A stretch of 64,000 bases of DNA from Schistosoma haematobium (lineage: Eukaryota > Platyhelminthes > Trematoda > Strigeidida > Schistosomatidae). The notes below the pieces were generated by a model. It did not search any database and was not told the origin of the DNA. It was given only the letters and a program-made list of their open reading frames with translations. This document shows, one piece after another, positions 26,670 through 37,378 of the stretch. Location of the stretch: the NCBI RefSeq assembly GCF_000699445.3, contig NC_067196.1:29095116-29159115 (forward strand), read 5' to 3'. The position numbers and the translations under genes are program-made. Each line of letters opens with the position of its first letter. The stretch's first letter is position 1.

Positions 26670-27580
26670 GAAAACTACTGAAAACAAATATCTTGATGAA
26701 TATGTGTTTTCCACTCATTTAAGCTTTCTTCAGTATAATCTATATATGTTTTACATGTGTTTGATGACTGTAACTGACAGTGAACATTGAACATCAGTTT
26801 CAATATTACTTATTAACATTCAAGATTTGTTGAATTGATTTTGTTACTTGTCAGAAATATCCCCAAAAATGGTCATTATAATAACATTATTTGAAAACCA
26901 GCAGCTCTCTTAATTTTGGCTCATAAATCTACAGAATATTAGCAAAGACAGTGTTAATCAAAAATATAGATTTTTATAAGAAATCTTTCACTCTGAGTTC
27001 TACTTTACATTTGTTTATTACCTGAGAGTAACATTTAATCTATTTTGTCTGCAAAGGTTTGAATTCCACCATCGTTGACGTCGATAATTACAATTAATTA
27101 GTCTTTCCTGTGAGGACTACCTTGGTATTGACATTAAGTTATCCGCTTTGTTTAATACTTGTGTTTGAAAAAAAACAAGAACCATTGCCATTTCTACGAC
27201 GACGAGTAACAACACAAAATCTGGTACAAGTGAAAATTTATTAAACCCAAAACATGATGACGACCCTAGTCGAAAATAGACTCATTTATATATTGATTGT
27301 ACACTCATTTTGATTAACAGCTAGAATAAAACCACATGTATAAGAAATGCCCAAAGTTATAACAAATCGCATGCTACATTTCATGCTAAGCATAGTACAT
27401 TTTCATTTAATACAAGAATACCGTATCTTGAATAAGTATTACACTCAAATAAATGATATACCGAATGAGATATTACACAGAAAAACAAAGCAAATATTAC
27501 AATAAATAACCATCATATTGAATTAAAAACAGAAGTAATGTTGAACACAAATCACAATTGGTAAAATGATAAAAGTTAGC
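26670..27580. other. AT-rich DNA, nothing recognisable
   Basis: No gene or repeat family recognised. Confidence 0.4.
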
Positions 27581-27589
27581 CTTTCTATC

Positions 27590-27775
27590 CCACCATATCA
27601 ATTTTGGTAGTGAATAGAAATCGGATCCAAAACTAGGTCTTGTTCCATTCAGGACTTGTCAGCTAGATGTACCGGCACCTTTATTGAACTTCATACCAAT
27701 ACTCAGATTTATTGCCTTTCACGTCGAACGTCATAGCATTATCCAATGAGCTGTTCAGATTATATAGCTAAGGGT
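27590..27775 (-). mobile_element. Hammerhead SINE copy related to families B and C
   Basis: On the minus strand an A box like AGCTCATTGGATAATGC is followed by a weak B box and by CATCTAGCTGACAAGTCC with TTTTGGATCC downstream. Core position 8 is A and the GAAA strand reads AAGA. Its stem III region (ACCTAGTT) matches none of A, B or C, so it may be a fourth variant. Confidence 0.5.
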
Positions 27776-28024
27776 TTATTTTTCCATAATTTGATGAGAA
27801 TATTTTTCAGTATCGGTGCTGTTAAACCTACAAGGATATACGGAACCTTAGGGCGTAAAAAAGTATGAACTGATATATATTCATGTCATTCACGAGTTTT
27901 ACTTACAGTTGCATAAAATTTTCAAATTGAGCTGTAACATTCATACTCCGTAATCATACTCGGATGTAAAATGATTTTTTATTTTATTATCTGTAAATTC
28001 ACTTACAACTTTTTTTCTGAAGTA

Positions 28025-28188
28025 AAATGACTTAATTACTTTCGCCTGTTATCCCCAATGGAGCATGAACCTCCGACCAGCATTCTCCAACACACTCTGT
28101 CCTGGGCCTTCCTTTCTAGTTCTAATCAATTGCTGTTCATTCTTCCTATATCTGTCTCTATTTCTCGGTGTAATGTGTTCTTTGAATG
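28025..28188 (-). mobile_element. RTE/SR2-like LINE, short 3' end fragment
   Basis: About 160 bases align with the last part of the LINE at 58353-59246: TTTCGCCTGTTATCCCCAAT, the CCGACCAGCATTCTCCAAC block, and the CTCGGTGTAATGTGTTCTTT block. It ends near the stop codon side with a short TAATTA run in place of the GTAA repeat tail. Confidence 0.75.
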
Positions 28189-28767
28189 AATATTGTGTAA
28201 ACTAGTTACATTTCAATATGAATGTCCGCAGGTGAGCTTCTTTTTAACACATTTCAAACTTGTTTCAACCAAAATACCAGATATATTCAAGTAAAAATTT
28301 AATAATTTCACAGGAAGATATCATCAGTTATTTCTTATTCTATTAATTTTTAAAGGCTTCTCTTCTTCAGATATGAGATAAATTACCGTAAAATTATAGA
28401 TATTCTGAGAATAAATTTATCGATATTAAATACAGTTTAATCACAAAGATTTTAAACGATTTTTGAAAAGTAGTCAAAAGAGCAGTTATGGGGGTTACCA
28501 AAGACAATCCTTAAGAATTGGAAGATGATAGAATATATATTAATTATAGAATGTTATAATTGTGTAACTTGTAACATATTGTCATGAAGGATTTTGTTTA
28601 AGTACGCTTTGGTCATTAAAATTGTAACTTGTGGTATACATTTCGACTTCAATATTGAGATTTTCAGTTTCAGTGATGAATAACTCAGATGACGATTCAA
28701 CAAGAGCCCATTTTGTTATAATCTTTAGCCTTGTGCCATATTAATATATAACCTAATGATACCACCA

Positions 28768-29090
28768 ATTAGAGAACAGTGATTTATCGACCGAAACAAT
28801 GACGTATAAACCTGTACAAGCAGTCTAGAGTTTTTATCGTTCCTGATTCCTGCCTAGCCCTGTCTATTAAGTTCGATACACCAATCTCAGCTTCTGTGAT
28901 ATGAATCATTTATTTCAAACATACTGGGTTTATATGCAAACCAAACAGACCACAACGCACCACAAAATAGAAAATAACATTTATACAGGATCTAGCCAAA
29001 AGTGGCTGTGAATATGGGAGACTGTAATTAATAGACTGGGCAGAACTCAAGAACGGAAAATCATATAATAATAGTCTATAGGTCAAAATA
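28768..29090. repeat. Dispersed repeat H, copy 1
   Basis: Shares long stretches with 55154-55520, for example GATATGAATCATTTATTTC, AAACATACTGGGTTTATAT and AATAGAAAATAACATTTATAC. No coding sequence. It might be an LTR or a non-autonomous element; the ends are not defined. Confidence 0.6.
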
Positions 29091-29106
29091 AAGCTTGTAG
29101 TAAGAG

Positions 29107-29119
29107 GAGTACAGATATA
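29107..29119. repeat. Target-site duplication, left (family C composite)
   Basis: GAGTACAGATATA; partner at 29532-29544 differs at one position. Confidence 0.75.
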
Positions 29120-29140
29120 GATGATGGTTGGAGGTAGTCA

Positions 29141-29200
29141 ACAGGAAACCCAGGACCCGGGTCTCGTGCTACTTGGCACTCGTCAGCAAGGTGTACCTGT
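29141..29200 (-). ncRNA. Hammerhead ribozyme, family C, one core base lost
   Basis: On the minus strand CTGACGA (29180-29186), stem II GTGC/GCAC with a CAAGTA loop, and stem III ACCCGGGT are intact, but the second core strand reads GAGA instead of GAAA (29162-29165), which should greatly reduce or abolish cleavage. Confidence 0.75.
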
Positions 29201-29217
29201 AGTCTTGAGGAAACTGA

Positions 29218-29292
29218 TGCTCCCGGATAGCTCAGTGGTAACGTCTCTGACTGTGAAGCTGGGTGACATGGGATCGAATCCGCCAGAGAGCA
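29218..29292 (+). promoter_or_regulatory. tRNA-like segment with internal RNA polymerase III boxes
   Basis: A box TAGCTCAGTGG (29228-29238) and B box GGATCGAATCC (29271-29281) at tRNA-like spacing. The ends (TGCTCCC and GAGAGCA) can pair at six of seven positions like an acceptor stem. It should act as the internal promoter of the SINE; it is not a functional tRNA gene. Confidence 0.7.
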
Positions 29293-29310
29293 CCAGTTCC
29301 CTCAAGATCA

Positions 29311-29370
29311 CAGGTACATCTTGCTGACGAGTGCCAAGTAGCACGAAACCCGGGTCCTGGGTTTCCTGTC
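29311..29370 (+). ncRNA. Type I hammerhead ribozyme, family C, core fully intact
   Basis: Core CTGACGA (29324-29330), stem II GTGC/GCAC with a CAAGTA loop, GAAA (29345-29348), stem III ACCCGGGT self-complementary with no loop, cleavage triplet GTC with predicted scission after 29356. Stem I (CATCTTG with CTGGGTTT) has one internal mismatch and wobble pairs. This is the only ribozyme in the window with every core base and a C at position 17. Confidence 0.82.
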
Positions 29371-29531
29371 GACTATCTCCAACCACCTTCTAATCTCACA
29401 ATAGTGCACGCAAAGTTGAGTCACCTAGACTGGTGGCCACATTGCAACATGGTCAATAGCATTCGATCTGCACTAATTATAAGGACTTGACACACATGAC
29501 ATTGATCACCACCCAGTGATCAATCAATTGG

Positions 29532-29544
29532 GAGTATAGATATA
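29532..29544. repeat. Target-site duplication, right (family C composite)
   Basis: GAGTATAGATATA; partner at 29107-29119. Confidence 0.75.
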
Positions 29545-29549
29545 CACAA

Positions 29550-31430
29550 TCTAGTTACTGAATAGCTATACATTATGAATATACGTATGATATTTGTCTA
29601 TAAATATTTCTCAAAAGTTATCGTTGATAACTCTCAACAGGATATAACACTTTTTCTTCCGGATGAAGAATTTGAACACATCTTTAAAAATGATTCATTC
29701 TTTCAAAGATAATTCAATTCAAGTTAACTCATATTATTAATTATTTTTCATTATATAATAACTAGTACGACCATGTTGAATACTAGAAACAAGTACTATT
29801 ATCACTTAAAATAGTAGCTTATTTATTTTAAATTGTATCTGAACAATATCAGTACTATTATATTATCAATGAATGAAACAAATGTCCACTAGGAACTCTA
29901 AAAAATTGATTTGTATTTTACACCTTTAATTCATCATCAAAATATCATTAAAATCATTTGATGTAATAAAAGCATTTTCCTGTAATCTGAACAACAACAA
30001 CAACAAAAATAAAAGAGAAGAAAATGTTAGTTGAACGTATATAATGTAAATTTTATTCTATTTAAAATTGTTTCGTCTTTTTTTTCTTCACAATTTAAGA
30101 AATAATTAAATAACAAATAGAATATTCTAAGTGATTAACTTCTGTTTCTCTTTATTATTACATTGTCATGTGTAACATTTAGAAGATAGAAACAAATTAA
30201 TCCATCTATCAATTCTATTCTGATCTTATTTCTAATATTCTATATACATAAGTGACTTTTTCTTTCTTTCGTTTTTTCTTTTTTTTTCAGATTTTTCTTT
30301 TTTTTTCATTCTGTTTTTGGTTTTAATGAACTTGAATTTATTGATCAGTTCATACAAAAATCAATATTTTGTTCATAACTGTTTTGTTTTGTCTATTTGA
30401 CTTGAAATATGATTATTATCAATGCTAACATCTATTGTTTTATTTACTTCTACATTTTGTAATAATAATCAAATTTTTCATCATGAAATATGATAGAACT
30501 GATTATATTTGTGTATATATGTGACTGAGTTTGTTTCTAGTCAAATATCTGTCATCTCATAAAGTTCACTCGAGTAAGATTGATATTAGTCAGTACGATC
30601 ATAACTTCCAGTATATTACACTATTTTTAGTCATGAATTATTTTATGAATAATGGATTCTGCAAAGTGTTGACTAACAGGTAACAAATAAAATATATTTC
30701 AAAAAATTATATTTGCATCTTCTTATTGATTTATATAATGAGAACCAAGCAAGTATATTAAAGACAATGGATCAAAGCACTTAATTGAGCTTCTTAGATG
30801 TTTATTTCAAACTTAACAGTTTTTGGATATTATCTGTTGTTATATGGTATGGTAACAGATATTTGTTAAACTTTTCATTGTCGAGGATTATCTAACAGGA
30901 ATCTAGTTTTACATAACTAACATTATAACGACATTAAATAAATAATTTAAATTATTTTCACTGTCATTGTATATACAACAGAATGAAATTGATTAAGTGT
31001 ATTTTAATTTTGTTTAGATAAATTTAAATTATAAAAAAAGTTGGTTGATGGGCATATTTAAAAAATAAACCAAATTACTAATGAAAATGAATATTCTTTA
31101 CTGGTTTCAACATGAAATCTTGATCCTAAGTTAAATCAATGAACCTAAATGATATTCATCTTGAAGTTTCAACGAGCTTTAAGACTCTTTTTATGGTTTT
31201 ACAATGGTCCTGTGAGTGGCTATATTAATGATAATAGTTTTAAAATCTACTCTGAGAAATATTTTTAATAAAGAAGTATTCTCCGAATGAGCAGTGAATG
31301 TAAATTATATTTACCAAAGATACTTTTGTGGGAATCAATTAAAATAGTATCGTTAGCACGATTGAAATATTATTTATTCAAATTCATGTTATTTTACAGT
31401 TGATAGTAAATAAATCTCTAGGTAAAAATC
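29550..31430. other. AT-rich DNA, nothing recognisable
   Basis: Poly-T and T-rich runs (30270-30310) and an (AAC)n tract near 29990; no gene or repeat family seen. Confidence 0.4.
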
Positions 31431-31436
31431 ATATGA

Positions 31437-31612
31437 GCAAAGATGTATGCTGGCTAGTAGTGGGAACTAGGACGTGTGATTCATCCTCTTTGCGACGTTT
31501 CAACTGTATGTACCTGCATCAAAGAATTGATGTTCACTCAGGAAGTCGAACCTAGAATCACTCGCTTCAAATGCCATCACGTTATCCACCTAGCTACAGA
31601 GTCCAGATGAAT
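31437..31612 (-). mobile_element. Family B (Smα-like) hammerhead SINE, decayed
   Basis: Minus-strand order is tRNA-like part (A box TAGCTAGGTGGATAACG, B box AGGTTCGACTTCC), GATGCAGGTACATACAG, a mutated core (TTGAAACGTC) and CTACTAGCCAGCATACATC. Confidence 0.65.
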
Positions 31613-31958
31613 ACTAGTTTATGCAGTGGGAAAACTGATAATTTGCAGTCCTAAATGTCAATAAAAAGATTAAAAAACCAATACACGAATAATTAAATGG
31701 CGTCTGGTTTAAATATTAAAGTAGTTTCCGTCAGCTAATGATATTGATCAGTAAATACAGAATACTTGATATTACAACATAACTGTTCCATCTCAATTCT
31801 TCGCTAGGACATAATCACCATTCTAAAATAGTTGCTTCGTGAACCGTAACTATAAGTGGCAAACACCATACCACAAAACTGCAGTTTCAGAATCACTAAG
31901 TTTACGTACTCGACTCACTAACGTTTAAAATGATCAATCTAAGGATTTCACTATTTAG

Positions 31959-32198
31959 ATCAACGTATTGCAAAATAAGCATGATGTTTATCTTGATGAA
32001 CGGAATTTAGAAAATTTATTTCCATACACGAATGTAGAAAAACAGTTAAGATTGACAAAAAATAGAAATAACCAGTTAGCTGAAGTATCTGAATCCAGGA
32101 AACGTTCAAGAATATTTACAATGATGAAAATCAATTTAAGACAAGTGCATTGCAGCTACGTGTTTGGAGGGGGAGAGGGAAGTATATCAAGACTGTAA
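31959..32198 (+). CDS. Possible exon or orphan ORF, unassigned
   Basis: An 80-codon open frame directly follows an acceptor-like TTCACTATTTAG (ending 31958). The product is charged and polar (it includes DVYLDERNLENLFPYTN and SESRKRSRIF) unlike the low-complexity noise elsewhere. No ATG in frame at the start, no domain recognised. It could be an internal or last exon, or a remnant of a mobile element. Confidence 0.22.
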   Translation: MNVLQNKHDVYLDERNLENLFPYTNVEKQLRLTKNRNNQLAEVSESRKRSRIFTMMKINLRQVHCSYVFGGGEGSISRL

Positions 32199-32870
32199 TA
32201 CTAATATATATTGTATTTTGTAAATAGAGGTTTTATTATCCAAGATTAATTATTTGTTGAACAAACTATGAATGAATACAAAGATCATCCGTGTCTTACA
32301 TATAGATTAGTTTATTTAAAGCTTTTTCCGTTATTATTATTATTTATTTTGGTAATGACTAATTGAAGAAGTCATGATCTTAAAAGAAACTATACAATAT
32401 GTCATCAAAGATAGTTTAAATTTCTAACTTACTTGAGATTGTTTATTCAGCTCTCTCAAATAGATGTCAATATTTGTTAAAAATATAATTCTTCACAATT
32501 GTTTTATTTACAGAATACTAGTTTACTACTGACAATGGTATTACATATTTTATATAAGTAATATATTATAACTGAAATTTTTGACAGGTTGAAATAAACC
32601 GGAACTATCAATTTACTGAAAAATGACCTAGAATTTATACATAATTTATATTAGAATAGAAAAGAATATAATTTTGTTATCACTCAAAGTTACCACCTTA
32701 CAAAACGTTTCAATCTGGTGATAAATAGAAAAATGATATGTATATATATACATATTGGTGTGTATATACTTCAAACTGTTATTTATATGTACAACCCAGT
32801 TTTTGGATTATTGAAAAAACCAAACAAACAAAAGATTATCAACTTTATTTCTTTGACTGATGAATAAAGT

Positions 32871-32881
32871 GTGATATAAAT
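32871..32881. repeat. Target-site duplication, left (family B composite)
   Basis: GTGATATAAAT; exact partner at 33471-33481. Confidence 0.8.
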
Positions 32882-33470
32882 TCACTTGGTATTATCCACT
32901 TGAATATTCCCATTGGTGTTTAGAACTGCAATTGATCAGTCTCTTATTGGCATATGTGCATACTGAGCGTATTGCCTTGATATTACCTTAATTTTACAGG
33001 CATTCTAAGCAAAGATGTGTAGTGGCTGGCAGTGGAATCCAGGAAGCGCGTTTCGTCCTATTTGTGACTCGTCAGCTGGATGTACCTGCATCTCAGAGTT
33101 GATGTTCACTCTGAGACTCGAGTCCCAATGTATCTTTGTTTATAATACTTGTGAATTGAGGTAATATCGAGGCAATACGCACAATATGTACGTATGTCAA
33201 TAAAGAGACTGATCATTTGCAATCCTAAACATGAATGGGAAGTTTCAAGTATACAATACCAAGTGCATTTAAACTTCACGAGTAAATGGCTGTCAGGACT
33301 CAGTAGCTAAGTTGATAACGCGATGGCGTTTAAAGAGAACAGTACTGAGTTCGAGCCCTAGAGTGGACATGAACTCTGGGATGCAGGCACATCCAAATGA
33401 AAATTCTCAAGTAGGACGAAACACGCGTCCTGGATTCCACTGCTAGCCACTATCCATCTTTGCTTAGAAT
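32882..33470. mobile_element. Family B (Smα-like) hammerhead SINE, inverted composite with target-site duplication
   Basis: Minus-strand tail (32882-33005), ribozyme and B-box region (to about 33132) join a plus-strand tail (33133-33285) that continues into a complete plus unit: tRNA-like part with TAGCTAAGTTGATAACGCG and GAGTTCGAGCCC, ribozyme remnant, and end CCATCTTTGCTTAGAAT. The plus half is a circularly permuted unit of about 337 bp. Exact 11-bp duplications GTGATATAAAT flank the whole. Confidence 0.85.
33025..33090 (-). ncRNA. Hammerhead ribozyme, family B (Smα type), stems damaged
   Basis: CTGACGA (33069-33075 on minus) and GAAA are intact, but stem II has one lost pair (GTCA) and stem III one mismatch next to the cleavage site (GCGCTTC for GCGCGTC). 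Probably weak or inactive. Confidence 0.7.
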
Positions 33471-33481
33471 GTGATATAAAT
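33471..33481. repeat. Target-site duplication, right (family B composite)
   Basis: GTGATATAAAT; exact partner at 32871-32881. Confidence 0.8.
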
Positions 33482-34048
33482 CATTAGTATAAATAAGATT
33501 TATAGAACACTTTATATAATTCACATTTGTGGTTCGTTTTATTTCCTTAAAGAACATCATCCTTCTTCCTTATTTTTACAATTTTTAAAAACTATGTATT
33601 TTTTTCTTAATGGCAGGTATCACATAGTGCAATATTTACGTGTGCTTTCCTATAAAAGATCAATTAAGTATGATATTTATATTGAAGGATATGTTTTTAA
33701 AAATTTATTATCAGAATGATTCACTATGTATTTTACCATTTATGCTTGTTGTCATAACAACTAAGTAAAAAAACAAGCCATCAAAGCTTGATTTGATGAT
33801 GATATGAAACGATCGTTTATATGAAAGGCTTTTTAAGTAAAGTGTAATTATCAATTGATTAACCAAGAAAATGTTCATATACAAACAATAAATTTTTATA
33901 ACATTTTACAAAGCTTGCACTATTATCCAATGATTTGGGTGCTTTTACTAAGGTTATTCAGTTGATGTGATAATTAAGAGTTGACTGTGTGTGATTGAAT
34001 TTAGTTATCATCTACATTCGATCGGTAGTTTTAAGTAAATAATATGAA

Positions 34049-34250
34049 CATTAACACCGTTGAATGCCAGTTCAGTGGTCTAGAGGTTAAATGTTTGCGC
34101 GCAAGACCGAAGCTCCTGGGTTCCAATCCCACATGCCGGATCATGGATGCGCACTGTGGAAGAGTCCCATACTAGAACGAAACAGCCGTTCAGTTGTTTA
34201 AGGTTTTTTAGTGATGGTCTAGCCTACATAGACTCATGAATTCAATTATT
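34049..34250 (+). mobile_element. Family A hammerhead SINE, 5'- and 3'-shortened
   Basis: tRNA-like part with A box TTCAGTGGTCTAGAGG and B box GGTTCCAATCC, ribozyme with GAAAC and a CAGCCGTTCAG stem III region but broken first core strand (TGGAAGA), and an end at CATGAATTCAATT, the recurrent stop position. Confidence 0.7.
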
Positions 34251-34259
34251 AAAATAACA

Positions 34260-34990
34260 TTTCTTTTTACAGAATTCAGAATTTATAGGATTGGACTGAA
34301 AACTCTTATATACACTTGTTTCAGCGTGATAAATCAGGCAGTCGTGTACCTTTTTTTAAAAAATGTACAAATATTCAATTAAAAAAACGAAGTTAACTCA
34401 CTGATACATTTTTCAATTCGAAAAAAATTTAAACGGCACTGTATATAAATGAAAGTTGTATAAACTAACGATCGCTGAACTACTAGCCTACATATTACAT
34501 TTTATTCGAACAAAACATGTGGTCGAATTCACTTTTAACAACAAAATAAATCAGTGCTCATAATTAGTTTAAACAAAACTAGGTGACCTGAGCACATAAG
34601 CCCAGTATGAATGTATTTTATGTGTTTTGAGCAACAAGCTAATTGATTGAATGTTTAACAAGTATGTATCTATCAAATGTATGGTGTTTTTAGTGAAGCA
34701 AGTTAACATATTTTATTAAAAATGTCAAGTTTATGATTCGATTGTTTAAAAAATTAAGGGGATGAAAGTTTAGTAAAGTATTTCGTGTTATGCTTTGAGT
34801 TTACTATCAATGAAGAGAATCAAAGTTTGGATAATAATATTATTTGTCTATATGTTAAATCGGATCACATTTCTAATAATATATTGATCCTGGCAGTAAC
34901 ACCAAATGTAGAGGAAAGAACATGAGTGCGGACAATCGAATTATATTTAACACAAAATTACAGAGTTACTTGGTAAAATAGAAAAACCAT
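34260..34990. other. AT-rich DNA, nothing recognisable
   Basis: No gene or repeat family seen. Confidence 0.35.
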
Positions 34991-35000
34991 ACTATAATAC

Positions 35001-35204
35001 TTAATTTGCAAAGTGTTCAATAATTGTCTCGAACTTCATTGTTCTTGCATTTCCATACCAATTGCTTTCTATTCCCGCTCTTCCTTTCTTGATCTTCCCC
35101 ATCTTCTGCTGCCAGACACTACATTCCTGACTCGCGTCATATACTACTTGTATCAATATAAGTAGCACGCACCACAGATCCACATACCGTTTATTTTTAA
35201 CCAT
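35001..35204 (-). CDS. Possible small secreted protein ORF, unassigned
   Basis: A 67-codon ATG-to-stop frame with higher G+C than its surroundings. Its N-terminus (MVKNKRYVDLWCVLLILIQV then VYDASQE) looks like a signal peptide with basic start, hydrophobic core and small residues at the end; the rest is basic (KMGKIKKGRAG). No homologue is recognised. It could be a single-exon gene, a first exon, or a repeat remnant. Confidence 0.25.
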   Translation of the reverse strand: MVKNKRYVDLWCVLLILIQVVYDASQECSVWQQKMGKIKKGRAGIESNWYGNARTMKFETIIEHFAN

Positions 35205-36036
35205 TTCTATACTAAAAAAAAAGGATACTTATGAATATCAACATTTTACATCTGTATTCAAGTTGAGATGAACTTTGATAAATTTATGGTATAAAAATCA
35301 ATTCTAAACGTACCTCTTCAAGTAAATATATGACTACCAGAACAAATAATTATTGACCTTAAGAATATTTTTCTACATTTGTGAAAATAAGTTTTTGTAT
35401 TGACTTTTTTTGTTTGTTTTAAACATCAAAAGTTGAAATAAAAACACAGGAAAATTTCTTTGCTATTTTTAAATTTCCCATAATGATAAATAAATAGTTA
35501 TATAGTTAACCCATAAAAATGTATTCTATTTAATGAACTTCTATCATACTATGCTACATATTAAATAGTTTACAACATGCAAACTACTTAAATAGTTTAT
35601 AGTAAATTTACAATTTTGTGTACATGTGACTAAAAATTCAATTATTTCCTTAAATATCATAAATATTTATGGAAATATATAACTAATTTTCTTTATTAAA
35701 TGTTACCGTATTCAATAAACATCTATTAAAGTACAATTAAATGTATTGAAGTGATTAATTTTTTACTTAAGAAAAAAGAAAAAGAAACCTCCATTAGTAA
35801 AATTAAAAACTGATATTAAAGTTGATCGGCGTCATTATGACTTAGTACAATATATATGTGGAAAAAAACGTATTATTTCCTTCATATACATCTAATGTAA
35901 TAGAAATCACATGCCATATATATACATAGCCCTTTTTTAAATCTTGGGTTGTTTTCTTTATTATTGTTTATTTTTATACACTCTAGATTAAATACATACT
36001 ACTTATAAGTAGATTGTAAATCGTAGAATATAAGAG

Positions 36037-36047
36037 AATTCATAGTT
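36037..36047. repeat. Target-site duplication, left (family A composite)
   Basis: AATTCATAGTT; exact partner at 36470-36480. Confidence 0.8.
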
Positions 36048-36469
36048 TTTGATTGAGATCATGAACCGATCGATGTTAGACCACCATTGAAAACCTGAAG
36101 GCACTGGATGGCCGTTTTGTCCTATTATGGAACTCTTCAGCAGCACGTATCCACGATTCTGCTCGCCGTTAGAGACAGGTATCTACCTCAGTACAATAGA
36201 AGATGGTCGCGCTATTTCGCGGATTGGTTGAGATTAGACATCAACATCATTGAATTCTGAGCTAATGATCTAAAGATTAAACGTTCGCGCGCCAGACTGA
36301 AGGCCCTGGGTTCGAATCCTGAGAGTGGGATCTGGATGCACACTGTTGAGGAGTCCCATAATAGAACGAATTGGCCTTCTAGTGCTTCCAGGTTTCCAAT
36401 GGTGGTTCAACAACGATCAACTCATGATCTCAATCAAAAACTTAATAATCTCCACAACCCTATGCTGAA
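36048..36469. mobile_element. Family A hammerhead SINE, inverted composite with target-site duplication
   Basis: Minus-strand arm 36048-36167 (tail lacking its last 30 or so bases, ribozyme with CTGAAGA but AAAA for GAAA) is joined to a plus-strand unit 36168-36469: head GAGACAGGTATCTACCTCAG, A-box region, B box GGTTCGAATCC, ribozyme with TTGAGGA and GAAT, tail AATCTCCACAACCC. Exact 11-bp duplications flank the whole. Both ribozymes should be inactive. Confidence 0.85.
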
Positions 36470-36480
36470 AATTCATAGTT
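36470..36480. repeat. Target-site duplication, right (family A composite)
   Basis: AATTCATAGTT; exact partner at 36037-36047. Confidence 0.8.
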
Positions 36481-36489
36481 AACTTATTA

Positions 36490-37370
36490 TAAATATACCA
36501 ATCATAGAAAAACCAATAAAATCTTTATAATGGAAATGAGTAAATTTTATTTACATTAATGATAAATTATTTACTTTGAAACATTAATTATCAATCAAAT
36601 AGTTGCTAAAATCTAGTCAAAACTACTTTTGTTATATATATGTATAACCTGAAAGATAAGTTATCAATGCTGTACATCATTTTTTTCACTTAAAGTAATC
36701 ACAATTTTTTCAAAAAAAATCAACTGAATGTAAAGAAAAACTGGCTAGATTTGATATTATAGTAATTAGTGTTCTTTTTTCAGTTCTTAATGTTGATAGG
36801 ATTACATTAGTTGCTATACTGTCATCAAAAGCTCAATATCTGAGTGAATTTAGTTTGATGTAGGGTAATTTGAGACAAACAGCCGAAGAGTTTTGTCATG
36901 AATAAATAAAAAAATAATTTGGTTACATGTAAAGAGAAAATCAAAAGCGATTGATGTAGAATTAGTAAACGTAAATGCAACACTTTCCTTTATTTATTTA
37001 GTAATATTATGTATCGACACAACGTATAAAAACTATAGGATTAAAATTTCACAAATAGTAGGTGTGACCAAGTTATATATTCATTACTTTTAAACCCCTT
37101 GCCTGGTAATTAGAATAACTATGGATCGGTCTTCCGTTGCTCATAAACTTCTACACATTTTATGAAATAAGTCATCGTAGACTAAAAAGTAATAAAACAT
37201 ATAGTTGGAATAGTCTTCTGTCAGTAATACATGAAAATATCTTTCTAAATAAATCAAAATATATGTTTATATAAAGTAAATGATTTGACAATGATTCTTC
37301 AGGTGTTCACAGTCTTTCAAGTACTTTCTTGTTCTCAGTAGTAATACTACAGTAATTATTTTGTAATAGA
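36490..37370. other. AT-rich DNA, nothing recognisable
   Basis: No gene or repeat family seen. Confidence 0.35.
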
Positions 37371-37378
37371 AATTCCTC

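Larger units (their letters stand above)
29120..29531. mobile_element. Family C hammerhead SINE, inverted composite with target-site duplication
   Basis: Two near-identical arms of about 100 bp in opposite orientation flank a central tRNA-like segment: minus-strand ribozyme 29141-29200, tRNA-like 29218-29292, plus-strand ribozyme 29311-29370, then the plus-strand tail to 29531. The composite is bounded by GAGTACAGATATA (29107-29119) and GAGTATAGATATA (29532-29544), 12 of 13 bases equal. The left arm is missing the tail beyond CCTCCAACCATC, so only the right end carries a full 3' end. One flanking duplication means the inverted structure inserted as one piece. Confidence 0.85.

Noticed and set aside
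29121..29490. Three overlapping ORFs of 67-75 codons
   Set aside because: They are readings of the family C inverted composite; no protein function.
32882..33470. CRISPR-like repeat arrangement
   Set aside because: Repeats are SINE units in a eukaryotic genome; there is no regular repeat-spacer pattern.
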